Of a stretch of 64,000 nt of DNA, positions 54,022 to 61,681 are shown piece after piece. Numbering within the stretch: position 1 is the stretch's first letter; each line of letters starts with the position of its first letter. The translations under genes and the position numbers were made by a program. The notes below the pieces were generated by a model that worked only from the letters and a program-made list of their open reading frames with translations, was not told where the DNA came from and searched no databases. The stretch spans positions 29,489 through 93,488 of the forward strand of contig DYFR01000011.1 of NCBI GenBank assembly GCA_020725115.1, given 5' to 3'. The stretch is from Thiohalomonas denitrificans (GTDB lineage Bacteria; Pseudomonadota; Gammaproteobacteria; Thiohalomonadales; Thiohalomonadaceae).

Positions 54022-55131
54022 TCATTTCTGCACAACCTGCGCGGTAATGCGCCAGTCCTTGCCTACCGCACGCAGGTCGGTGATGTTCAGTTCGATGCGC
54101 TGCTCCATGCGTTCCAGTCCGGGCAGGCGGAACAGACCGCGCGCGGCGTCGCCCATCAGCAGCGGCGCCATGTAGATCACCAGTTCGTCGACCAGGCCCG
54201 CCTGCAGCATGGCGCCGCTCAGGGTGGCGCCGGTTTCCAGCAGCACCTCATTCACCTGACGCGTGGACAACAGCGCCAACGTGCCTTCCAGATCGACGCG
54301 ATCCAGCCCGTGCGGCAGGTGCACCACCTCGGCGCCGGCCTGCTCCAGCTGCTGCCGCGCCGCCGTCTCGTCACAGGCGGTCACCACCAGCACGCCGCCG
54401 GGCTGTTTGAGCAGGCGCGAAGTCTCCGGCATGGACAGACGCGGATCCAGTACCACGCGCAGCGGCTGCCGCTCATGGCCGCCCGGCAGCGGAAAGCGCA
54501 CGGTCAGATTGGGATCATCCGCCAGCACCGTACCGATGCCGGTGATGATGGCGCAGCTGCGCGCACGCAGGCGCTGCACATCCTCGCGCGCATCGCTGCC
54601 GGTGATCCACTTGCTCTCACCCGAGGCCATCGCCGTGCGTCCGTCCAGGCTCATCGCCAGCTTGCAGCGCACGTAGGGACGCTCGTCGCGCATGCGGCGG
54701 ATGAAACCGGGATTGAGCGCCTCGGCCTGGGCCTGCATCAGGCCGGAGGCGACCGCGATACCGGCTTCATGCACGTGCCGCAAGCCCGCACCCGCCACCA
54801 GCGGATTGGGGTCCTCCATCGCTGCGACAACCCGGCTGACTCCGGCGGTGATCAGCGCATCGGCGCAGGGCGGCGTGCGGCCATGATGGCTGCACGGCTC
54901 CAGCGTCACATAAGCGGTAGCACCGCGTGCCTGCGCACCGGCCTGCGCCAGCGCATGTACCTCGGCGTGGGGGCCGCCTGCAATCTCGTGCCAGCCCTCG
55001 CCCACCACCGCATCGTCCTTGACGATGACGCAACCGACGCGCGGGTTCGGCGTGGTGGTATACAGGCCGCGCTCTGCCAGTTGCAGGGCGCGGGCCATGT
55101 AGGCGTAGTCGGCGGCGGAAAACTCAGACAT
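54022..55131 (-). CDS. ribD: riboflavin biosynthesis deaminase/reductase RibD
   Basis: Bifunctional enzyme for the second and third steps of riboflavin synthesis. Residues 1-145 are the zinc-dependent deaminase (GGPHAEVHAL and PCSHHGRTPPCADAL). Residues 146-369 are the NADPH-dependent reductase (KLAMSLDGRTAMASGESKWI, GIGTVLADDPNLTVR). Length is normal. It follows nrdR in the usual order. I saw no FMN riboswitch in the 170 bases upstream. Confidence 0.97.
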   Translation of the reverse strand: MSEFSAADYAYMARALQLAERGLYTTTPNPRVGCVIVKDDAVVGEGWHEIAGGPHAEVHALAQAGAQARGATAYVTLEPCSHHGRTPPCADALITAGVSRVVAAMEDPNPLVAGAGLRHVHEAGIAVASGLMQAQAEALNPGFIRRMRDERPYVRCKLAMSLDGRTAMASGESKWITGSDAREDVQRLRARSCAIITGIGTVLADDPNLTVRFPLPGGHERQPLRVVLDPRLSMPETSRLLKQPGGVLVVTACDETAARQQLEQAGAEVVHLPHGLDRVDLEGTLALLSTRQVNEVLLETGATLSGAMLQAGLVDELVIYMAPLLMGDAARGLFRLPGLERMEQRIELNITDLRAVGKDWRITAQVVQK

Positions 55132-55156
55132 CCGATTATCCTAAGAAAAACAGTTA

Positions 55157-55292
55157 AGTCCGCAAATGAACGCGAATGGCCGCGAATCAAAGCATAAGGA
55201 CAAGGCCATCATATCGACCCGCCTGCCGAACGAGTAGCTACCCTTGTGTCACGCCATGAATATTCGCGTCTATTGGCGTTCATTCGCGGACT
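55157..55292. repeat. inverted repeat, AGTCCGCAAATGAACGCGAAT family
   Basis: Left AGTCCGCAAATGAACGCGAA and right GGCGTTCATTCGCGGACT (ending 55292) pair over about 31 bases. The right end is nine bases from the nrdR stop codon. Confidence 0.92.
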
Positions 55293-55301
55293 GATTGAGT
55301 T

Positions 55302-55808
55302 TTATTCTTTGTCACCGTCGAGCAGGGTGAGCTGGCTGCGTTTCACCTGCGCCGGCGGCTCGTTCTGCAGACGCTCGATCTCCTCGCGGAAGGCGTTGAC
55401 GTCCTGGAAGCGGCGGTACACCGAGGCAAAGCGCACGTAGGCCACCTCATCCAGTTCGCGCAACTCCTCCATCACCCACTCGCCCACCAGGCGCGTCGGC
55501 AACTCTCGTTCGCCGCTGCTGCGCAGGCGATGCTGGATGCGGCTGATGGCGGCCTCGATGGCCTCGGTGCCCACCGGGCGCTTCTCCAGCGCCCGCAGGA
55601 AACCGGCACGCAGCTTGTCCTCATTGAACGGCTCGCGCACCCCGCTCTGCTTCACCATGCGCGGCATCACCAGCTCCGCAATCTCGAAGGTGGTGAAGCG
55701 CTCGCTGCAGGTCAGGCACTCGCGCCGGCGCCGCACGGCATCGCCGTCATTGGCCAGACGCGAGTCGATGACCTTGGTGTCGGGGGCGTCGCAGAAGGGG
55801 CAGCGCAT
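55302..55808 (-). CDS. nrdR: transcriptional repressor NrdR
   Basis: ATP/dATP-responsive zinc-finger repressor of ribonucleotide reductase genes. The 168 residues start [17 protein letters not shown]; with RECLTC this gives the CxxC...CxxC zinc ribbon. An ATP-cone domain follows (VRKQSG-type segment [15 protein letters not shown]). It precedes ribD as in most Gammaproteobacteria. Targets (NrdR boxes upstream of nrd genes) are not in the window. Confidence 0.97.
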   Translation of the reverse strand: MRCPFCDAPDTKVIDSRLANDGDAVRRRRECLTCSERFTTFEIAELVMPRMVKQSGVREPFNEDKLRAGFLRALEKRPVGTEAIEAAISRIQHRLRSSGERELPTRLVGEWVMEELRELDEVAYVRFASVYRRFQDVNAFREEIERLQNEPPAQVKRSQLTLLDGDKE

Positions 55809-55810
55809 AA

Positions 55811-55883
55811 GTCAGATACAAGAGACAAGATACAAGAGCAAAGTAAACATTCTTGTATCTTTCCTCTTTGCTCTTTTATCTAG
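55811..55883. repeat. inverted repeat, CAGATACAAG family without core
   Basis: GTCAGATACAAGAGACAAGA on the left mirrors CTTGTATC...CTCTTTGCTCTTTTATCTAG on the right. The bases CTA at 55880-55882 are the complement of the glyA TAG stop codon, so the element overlaps the gene end. It starts two bases before the nrdR start on its other side. Confidence 0.85.
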
Positions 55884-57136
55884 CTTCCGTACACGGGCAG
55901 GCGCTTGCACACGTCCAGCACCTTGGCCTTCACCTGGGCGATCATCGCCGCATCACCGCGCGAATCGATCACATCGCAAATCCAGCCGGCCAGTGCGGTG
56001 GCGTCGGCCTCCTTGAAGCCACGGGTGGTGATCGCCGGGGTGCCGATGCGGATGCCGCTGGTGACGAAGGGCGACTGCGGGTCGTTGGGCACGGAGTTCT
56101 TGTTCACGGTGATGTAGGAGTTGCCCAGCCAGGCATCCACATCCTTGCCGGTCAGTCCCTGCTTGATGAAGCTGACCAGGAACAGGTGGTTGTCGGTGCC
56201 GCCGGAAACCACATCGAAGCCGCGCGCGATGAAGACCTTGGCCATGGCGCGGGCGTTGACCACCACCTGCTGCTGGTAGGTCTTGAACTCCGGCTGCAAG
56301 GCCTCCTTGAAGGCCACCGCCTTGGCGGCGATGACATGCATCAGCGGGCCGCCCTGGATACCGGGGAACACCACGGAGTTCAGCTTCTTCTCCAGGTCGG
56401 GGTTGGCCTTGGCCAGGATGATGCCGCCGCGCGGGCCGCGCAGGGTCTTGTGGGTGGTGGTGGTGGTGACGTCGGCGATCTGCGTCGGGTTGGGATACAC
56501 GCCGGCGGCCACCAGGCCGGCCACATGGGCCATGTCCACGAACAGGTAGGCGCCCACCTTGTCGGCGATGGCGCGGAAGCGCTGCCAGTCCACCACGCGG
56601 GAATAGGCGGAGAAGCCGGCGACGATCATCTTCGGCTTGTGCTCCAGGGCCAGCGCCTCGACCTGGTCGTAATCGATCTCGCCGGTCTTCTCGTTCAGGC
56701 CGTACTGCACCGCCTTGTAAATCTTGCCGGAGAAATTGACCTTGGCGCCGTGGGTCAGGTGGCCGCCGTGGGCCAGGGACATGCCCAGCACGGTATCGCC
56801 CGGCTCCAGCAGCGCCATGTAGACGGCGGCGTTGGCCTGGGAACCGGAGTGGGGCTGCACGTTGGCATAGTCGGCGCCGAACAACTGCTTGGCGCGGTCG
56901 ATGGCCAGCTGCTCGGCCACGTCGACGAATTCGCAACCGCCGTAATAGCGCTTGCCGGGATACCCTTCGGCGTACTTGTTGGTCAGGGAGGAACCCTGGG
57001 CCTCCATCACGCGCGGGCTGGCGTAATTCTCGGAGGCGATGAGCTCGATGTGCTCTTCCTGGCGCACGCGCTCCTGCTCCATCGCATTCCACAGTTCGTC
57101 GTCAAACCCGGCAATGTGCATCTGTGTCGTAAACAT
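55880..57136 (-). CDS. glyA: serine hydroxymethyltransferase
   Basis: PLP enzyme converting serine and tetrahydrofolate to glycine and methylene-THF; it feeds one-carbon units to PanB and to nucleotide synthesis. The 418 residues include [18 protein letters not shown], the PLP-binding [29 protein letters not shown] and [14 protein letters not shown]. It is first in the minus-strand run to pgpA. Leader of 144 bases to the terminator-containing gap. No glycine riboswitch seen. Confidence 0.98.
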   Translation of the reverse strand: MFTTQMHIAGFDDELWNAMEQERVRQEEHIELIASENYASPRVMEAQGSSLTNKYAEGYPGKRYYGGCEFVDVAEQLAIDRAKQLFGADYANVQPHSGSQANAAVYMALLEPGDTVLGMSLAHGGHLTHGAKVNFSGKIYKAVQYGLNEKTGEIDYDQVEALALEHKPKMIVAGFSAYSRVVDWQRFRAIADKVGAYLFVDMAHVAGLVAAGVYPNPTQIADVTTTTTHKTLRGPRGGIILAKANPDLEKKLNSVVFPGIQGGPLMHVIAAKAVAFKEALQPEFKTYQQQVVVNARAMAKVFIARGFDVVSGGTDNHLFLVSFIKQGLTGKDVDAWLGNSYITVNKNSVPNDPQSPFVTSGIRIGTPAITTRGFKEADATALAGWICDVIDSRGDAAMIAQVKAKVLDVCKRLPVYGS

Positions 57137-57279
57137 CCGGCAACCCCCCGGCCAAAATCGGTAGAAGAATCAGAAAATTGCGCGCCGGCCCCTGCGCCGG
57201 CGGAAAGGCTAGGAATATTACCCGATCCGGGCCGATATTGCATGGGACAGGCGCGGGGAAAAGGGGCGTCCCACACATG

Positions 57280-57302
57280 AAAAAGCCCCGCCGAGGCGGG
57301 GC
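57280..57302 (-). terminator. rho-independent terminator of the DUF302 gene
   Basis: GCCCCGCC (57285-57292), loop GA, GGCGGGGC (57295-57302). On the minus strand the stem is followed by TTTTT. It lies between the DUF302 gene and glyA and would end the OmpP1-DUF302 transcript. Confidence 0.88.
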
Positions 57303-57394
57303 CTTGAATTTATAACCCATCCACTGGTTATCTTCCCTGGGCCCTGACGGGCTTCTCGTTCTCTCCTCTCCCCCCTTTCCGGGTTGTATTTCGC

Positions 57395-57460
57395 TGGGCC
57401 CGATTTATCGGGCGCATGCGGCGCCTGAAAGGCCGCATCGCCCGGCAAGCCGGGCTCCCA
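57395..57460. repeat. inverted repeat, TGGGAGCCCG family
   Basis: TGGGCCCGATTTATCGGGCG on the left, CGCCCGGCAAGCCGGGCTCC on the right, plus GCATGCGGCGCC/GGCCGC-type inner pairing. It is ten bases after the DUF302 stop codon in the sense of that gene. It belongs to the TAGGAGCC group. Confidence 0.85.
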
Positions 57461-57470
57461 CAAAAACAGA

Positions 57471-58394
57471 TTAAAACATCGCTTCCTTGTAGCTGTCGTC
57501 ACCCACCTCGGTCAGTGCGTTCTTGATGGCGTCCGGCGACTTCATGATGTTCATGAAGCTGTTGGCGCCCATCATGGACAGATCCGGGAAGTTGATGGCG
57601 ATGCGGAAACGGGCATACAGCGAATAGACATTGCGGCCCGACACCAGGATTTCATAGGGCAGATGCGCGGTGGAGCGCAGCGGCTTGAAATCGATCTCGC
57701 TCATGATGTAGTTGTCGTCCATGTCCTTCTTCTTGTCGTTGGGCGCCTTCATCGCCACGCCGAAGATCACCTCGTCCTTGCCCGGGATGTCGATGCGGTA
57801 CACCTGGGTCACGCCGGCCGTACCCTTGGCCAGACGCTCGGCCACGGCCTTCACCGCGCGCTCATGGTTCGGATACATGGCGTGGGTGGACGGCTCGGTG
57901 AAATACTCCATGCCCCACATGTACTGGTACTTGCGCAACTGCTTGGCGGTCAGGCCATCCTTCGGACCGAACTCCTCCATCTTGCCCAGCGCCTTCACCA
58001 TCTGCGCACTCACATCGGCCAGGTCGCCTTCCATGCGGTAGGCATGGGCCATGTAGGTCGGATTGGTATAGGCCACCTGCAGCTCGCCATTGACATTGGT
58101 CACAGACACGCGCTGCGCCGCACCGTAACCGCCGAACTTGGACTTGGCCGCATTCTGCTTCAGCGCCTCGTTGGTCACGGCGATGATGGTCGCCGTGTCA
58201 TACGGGCTGTAGCTGCCCACCACCTCGAAGCCGCCGGCGCTCAACTTCTGCTGCACCTCGGCCACCACCGCCGCCATCTCACCGCTGGCCTTGTAGGCCA
58301 GCACGAACGGCTTCATCTTCTCGTCCGCCTGCGCCGCCACGGCGACGACCAGCGACAGAACTACTCCAAGCGCTCCCTTCCACACACGATTCAT
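57471..58394 (-). CDS. exported DUF302 protein
   Basis: A 307-residue protein with a signal peptide (MNRVWKGALGVVLSLVVAVAAQA). Residues 30-150 contain the DUF302 fold (VQQKLSAGGFEVVGSYSPYDTATIIAV, given here in part: AGGFEVVGSYSPYD). The second half is a further alpha/beta region with VYRIDIPGKDEVIFGVAM. No enzyme is known for this family. The ATG at 58394 has GAGGAG five bases upstream. It follows the OmpP1 gene in the same transcription unit and the two may act as an outer-membrane/periplasm pair. Confidence 0.88.
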   Translation of the reverse strand: MNRVWKGALGVVLSLVVAVAAQADEKMKPFVLAYKASGEMAAVVAEVQQKLSAGGFEVVGSYSPYDTATIIAVTNEALKQNAAKSKFGGYGAAQRVSVTNVNGELQVAYTNPTYMAHAYRMEGDLADVSAQMVKALGKMEEFGPKDGLTAKQLRKYQYMWGMEYFTEPSTHAMYPNHERAVKAVAERLAKGTAGVTQVYRIDIPGKDEVIFGVAMKAPNDKKKDMDDNYIMSEIDFKPLRSTAHLPYEILVSGRNVYSLYARFRIAINFPDLSMMGANSFMNIMKSPDAIKNALTEVGDDSYKEAMF

Positions 58395-58453
58395 GATGAC
58401 TCCTCGAATTATCGTTATAGGTTTCACACTGTGTTTTGTATTCACCAAGCAAA

Positions 58454-58483
58454 CAGGGGCGACGGATCGCTCCGTCACCCCTG
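58454..58483 (-). promoter_or_regulatory. intercistronic hairpin between ompP1 and DUF302 genes
   Basis: AGGGGCGACGGA and TCCGTCACCCCT pair over 12 positions with a single C-A mismatch and a TCGC loop. No T-run follows on the minus strand, so it would not terminate well. It could set the ratio of the two proteins by partial termination or by stabilising the upstream ompP1 mRNA. Confidence 0.7.
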
Positions 58484-58512
58484 CTTGTTACATCAGCACA
58501 GCACGTTTCGGT

Positions 58513-59874
58513 TTAGAAACGGTGGCTGTACATCAGCTGCCAGTTGGTCTGGCTGTGGGCGATGATTTGTCCACCGTTACCAGTACCAACAGTACCAGTA
58601 CCAGTCACCTTAACTTCAGGCGCATAAGTCAAAGAGAAATTGATGTCAGACATCTGGTTGAAGGCATAGCCAAAACCTGCGGTATAGTGGGTTTCAACAA
58701 CGGCTGGAAACAGGTAATTGACATACTGATTCGGCACCGGATTGCTGGCGCCATTATAACCAGCGCGCACAGTCCAGGCATCAGTGACCTTGTAGCCAAC
58801 ACCCAGTTGCAGCACAGTCTGATCTTTCCACCCTTGCTCCATGGCAACATCAATCGCGCCCATGGTTGGATCGATAAAGGTCATCTTGAATTTCTTCATG
58901 ACCGAAGACCACTGGACGGACTTAATGTCAGCCACCACCTGCAGCTTGTCGCTGGGCTGGTAGGACATGCCAATCGCCAGTTCTGCCGGGAACTGGAAGT
59001 CACGAACCTTGATAGTGCCGTTGAACGTATTACTGGCCGCAGCTCCATAGTTACCGGCTGACATAGCTGCGCCACCTGACAGGTCGCTCAGAGCAGTTTC
59101 ACTGTGATAGCTGGCACCGACAGTCAGTTCAGGATTGACCTTGTAAGTCAAACCCAGCTTGTAGGCAAAACCATCACCCTTGGCGGCACCGTCATAGTCG
59201 CTATTGTCGGAAAAATCAAAACGGGCCCAATTCAAGCCACCCAGACCAGGCATAGCGGCCTGCCACGCAGAACTGGAACCCGTGACCATGCCATTCAGAG
59301 CCGACGTCGGTACAGCCATTTTCAGATCCATACGGGCACGCACGTAGTCAAGACTGCCACCCACGGTCAACTTGTCATTCACATTCATGGTCAGCGGTAC
59401 GATGAGGCGGGCAACCCCCACTTCGGAGCGCACCTTGTCACCGGACTGAAGTGCAACATCGGAGGTCGCGGCATATTCAGTGCCCATACCACCCTGGGCA
59501 AACACACCGAAGCCATAGGCCATGTTACCGCTCTTCTTGGTCCAGCCTACGGCCGGCATATTGAAAGCATCGGCGGCAGACTTGGCCTTGACTCCACTAC
59601 CACCAGAAGTAGTAGGGACGGTTACAGATACATCTGGGCCAAGGAAGCCCCAAGCCACATCCAGACGGCTGGTGCCATCGGCAGCCAGGCCAATGGTAGC
59701 CGGGTTATTGGCGACACCGGCAGTACCGTTGTCATAAGCCATGGATGCACCACCCATCGCCGTAGCGATCGGGCCATAACCTTCGAGCAACATGCCGTTG
59801 GTCGCATACGCGGCCATCGGGGCGCCGCAGGCTGCCGCGACAGCCAAAGCGAGCAGACGCTTGGAATTCTTCAT
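58513..59874 (-). CDS. OmpP1/FadL-family outer-membrane transporter
   Basis: A 453-residue outer-membrane beta-barrel for hydrophobic molecules. It has a signal peptide (MKNSKRLLALAVAAACGAPM) and the family start TNGMLLEGYG, then AMGGASMAYD and NNPATIGL. The last residue is Phe (SHRF), the usual barrel-assembly signal. Base composition is visibly more A/T-rich than its neighbours, which fits a highly expressed gene or a different origin. It has a good promoter upstream. Its cargo is unknown; in sulfur oxidisers a role in sulfur or hydrocarbon uptake is conceivable. Confidence 0.93.
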   Translation of the reverse strand: MKNSKRLLALAVAAACGAPMAAYATNGMLLEGYGPIATAMGGASMAYDNGTAGVANNPATIGLAADGTSRLDVAWGFLGPDVSVTVPTTSGGSGVKAKSAADAFNMPAVGWTKKSGNMAYGFGVFAQGGMGTEYAATSDVALQSGDKVRSEVGVARLIVPLTMNVNDKLTVGGSLDYVRARMDLKMAVPTSALNGMVTGSSSAWQAAMPGLGGLNWARFDFSDNSDYDGAAKGDGFAYKLGLTYKVNPELTVGASYHSETALSDLSGGAAMSAGNYGAAASNTFNGTIKVRDFQFPAELAIGMSYQPSDKLQVVADIKSVQWSSVMKKFKMTFIDPTMGAIDVAMEQGWKDQTVLQLGVGYKVTDAWTVRAGYNGASNPVPNQYVNYLFPAVVETHYTAGFGYAFNQMSDINFSLTYAPEVKVTGTGTVGTGNGGQIIAHSQTNWQLMYSHRF

Positions 59875-59949
59875 TCGGGATCTCCTTGGTTAACTGTGGA
59901 ACGATGTTTGTTGTTTATTGTCTTGTTAGATTGTTATATGACGCGGGAC

Positions 59950-59978
59950 ACGATATTGCCGCGGTTTTGGGGTGTCAA
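59950..59978 (-). promoter_or_regulatory. sigma-70 promoter of the OmpP1 gene
   Basis: On the minus strand TTGACA (59978-59973), a 17-bp spacer and TATCGT (59955-59950). The -35 hexamer is perfect. The predicted leader is about 70 bases. Confidence 0.65.
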
Positions 59979-60205
59979 GTAAGCAACAGCATTTAAGTAT
60001 CTGTGAATATTAATGTTTTCTTATCATCCAGCTGCGACAACAGGTTAGTAACCTTGCATTAATTGTGTGTTAGTGGAATTTGAGGAAAGTCCGCAGCACC
60101 CAGGGTGACGAGACCCAGTAACCCGCTTTGCACACCGTATGCGCCCCCACAGACACTCCTGCCCTGGCGAGGTCTTTCAGCGTTCCACCGTGTATCCCCG
60201 CCCAT

Positions 60206-60233
60206 AAAAAAACCCGCCGAAGCGGGTTTTTTT
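60206..60233 (-). terminator. rho-independent terminator after the DsrE2 gene
   Basis: Perfect 12-bp stem AAAAAAACCCGC / GCGGGTTTTTTT with a CGAA loop, 20 bases downstream of the minus-strand DsrE2 gene. Symmetric and probably bidirectional. Confidence 0.93.
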
Positions 60234-60253
60234 GTGCGTCACGAACGGCGCGC

Positions 60254-60766
60254 TTACATGTACAGGCAGATATCCGACTCGCCGGCAAATTCGAAGAATT
60301 TGGCGGCGCCGGCGTACTCCAGCCCGTCGATGAAGTCGCTGTGTTCGAAACCGAACAGATCCACGGTCATCTGGCACACGGTGAACTTCACCTCGGCCTC
60401 CTGGCACAGTTCACGCAGTTCCGCGATGGTGGCCACGCCGTTGTTGGCGATGGTTTTCTTCATCAGGGTGGTGGCCAGCGATTCGAAGCCCGGGATATTC
60501 GCCTGGATGATGTTGGGAATATTCCAGTTGATGCCGCGGAACCACTGGGGACCAAACGGCATCTTCATCGGCATGCCGGGGTTACCCAGCGGGCTGACCT
60601 TGAGGCCGCTGATATCCTTGCGCACCAGCTGCAGGCCGTAGAAGGTGAAGAATATCTCCACTTCGTAGCCCAGGGCGGATGCGGTGGATGCCAGGATGAA
60701 CGGCGGATAGGCCCAGTCAAGGGTACCCTTGGTGGCGATGATCGCCAGTTTCTTCTGATCGGACAT
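60254..60766 (-). CDS. dsrE2: DsrE2-like sulfur-carrier protein
   Basis: A 170-residue DsrE/DsrF-superfamily protein (DsrE2 type), here probably carrying sulfane sulfur in the cytoplasm. It opens with a strand and Rossmann-like loop (LAIIATKGTLDWAYPP). Cysteines C121 and C131 lie in ELCQEAEVKFTVCQMTV, the position expected for the DsrE2 active cysteines; C167 is near the end. It follows TusA by 30 bases in the rhodanese-TusA-DsrE2 order seen in many sulfur oxidisers. A hydrophobic segment (23-42) may allow membrane contact. Confidence 0.9.
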   Translation of the reverse strand: MSDQKKLAIIATKGTLDWAYPPFILASTASALGYEVEIFFTFYGLQLVRKDISGLKVSPLGNPGMPMKMPFGPQWFRGINWNIPNIIQANIPGFESLATTLMKKTIANNGVATIAELRELCQEAEVKFTVCQMTVDLFGFEHSDFIDGLEYAGAAKFFEFAGESDICLYM

Positions 60767-60796
60767 GGTGGAGCCCCCTCCTCTATAGTTTTTGTT

Positions 60797-61027
60797 TTAT
60801 GCCTTCTTGATCAGGAATACGAACTTGCCGCCTTCCTCGCCGGAGGACAGCAGGGTATTGCCGGTCTGCTTGGCAAAGGCTTCGAAGTCCTTCACGGAAC
60901 CCGGGTCGGTGGCGACAATACGCAGCACCTGATTGGATGTCATGCCACCCAGGGTCTTCTTGGCACGCAGGATGGGCAGCGGGCAGTTCAGGCCGGAAGC
61001 GTCCAGTTCTTGATCGAAGTTCGCCAT
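60797..61027 (-). CDS. tusA: TusA-family sulfurtransferase
   Basis: A 76-residue sulfur-carrier protein. The signature SGLNCPLPILRAKKTL contains the active cysteine C15 in the CPxP motif. It would accept sulfur from the rhodanese and pass it to DsrE2 and on to cytoplasmic oxidation (Dsr or sHdr pathways, not in the window). GGAG lies upstream of the ATG. A candidate promoter is at 61089-61116. Confidence 0.95.
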   Translation of the reverse strand: MANFDQELDASGLNCPLPILRAKKTLGGMTSNQVLRIVATDPGSVKDFEAFAKQTGNTLLSSGEEGGKFVFLIKKA

Positions 61028-61088
61028 TGTTTCTTCTCCTCGGGAGTTGCGACGGTTGGTAAAAAAGGCCCAGACAGGCCCTACTATT

Positions 61089-61116
61089 AGAATACAAGAG
61101 CGAACTTATATGACAA
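61089..61116 (-). promoter_or_regulatory. candidate promoter of tusA-dsrE2
   Basis: On the minus strand TTGTCA (61116-61111), a 16-bp spacer and TATTCT (61094-61089), about 60 bases before the tusA ATG. It would transcribe tusA and dsrE2 separately from the rhodanese gene. Confidence 0.45.
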
Positions 61117-61272
61117 ACCCCGGGGGGAACGCAAGTTCAGACCGACCTACCCGAAAGGGATAGATGGGGTTCCTGTAAGGTAAAAAGCACACAAAACGCG
61201 CCTTTCTCCCGCCCGAATTCATGCAGCCTCCGGGCCGGCATCAATCGCGCAGAGGCGGCTGCGCCAGTGCGG

Positions 61273-61593
61273 TCAGGCCACGGCCAGACCGCCCTGCAGC
61301 CAGGCCATGATGCCGCCACGCAGATTGTAGACATTATCCTTGCCCAGCGAGGTGAGGTAGGCACAGGCCTGGGCCGAACGGGCGCCAGTGCGGCAGTAAA
61401 TGACCACTTCGGAGTCTTCGGGGATCTTCTCGATGCTCATCGGCAGCATGTGCAAGGGGATATTGGTGGCGCCGGGGATAATGCCGGAGGCCACTTCCAT
61501 CGGGCTGCGCACATCGATCAGCCGCACCGCCTTGCTCTCGCCTTCCAGCATGCGCTTGACGTCGAAGATTTCTATCTCTCTGAAATTGAACAT
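61273..61593 (-). CDS. single-domain rhodanese
   Basis: A 106-residue rhodanese. The active cysteine is C67 in VVIYCRTGARSAQA, a six-residue loop (CRTGAR) typical of sulfurtransferases. Also seen are the structural LIDVRSPMEVASG and IPGATNIPLHML. It likely moves sulfane sulfur onto TusA. A gap of 245 bases separates it from tusA, so it may be transcribed on its own or read through. Confidence 0.94.
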   Translation of the reverse strand: MFNFREIEIFDVKRMLEGESKAVRLIDVRSPMEVASGIIPGATNIPLHMLPMSIEKIPEDSEVVIYCRTGARSAQACAYLTSLGKDNVYNLRGGIMAWLQGGLAVA

Positions 61594-61681
61594 GTTCAGC
61601 GATACCCTGCGGTAAATTAGTGAATGCTAATACTTTAGAGGTCCCCCCGGCCGTTTTCAATACCCCACAAGGGTGGGGATG

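Larger units (their letters stand above)
59875..60253. other. 379-base gap upstream of the OmpP1 gene
   Basis: Holds the OmpP1 promoter (59950-59978) and the A/T-rich leader, then about 200 bases without recognisable content, and the terminator of the DsrE2 gene at 60206-60233. No gene is supported. Confidence 0.75.

Noticed and set aside
55132..55301. Possible FMN riboswitch in front of ribD, or in front of ribBX
   Set aside because: The gaps are taken up by inverted repeats, and I could not find the conserved RFN helices; the genes also sit inside a longer transcription unit.
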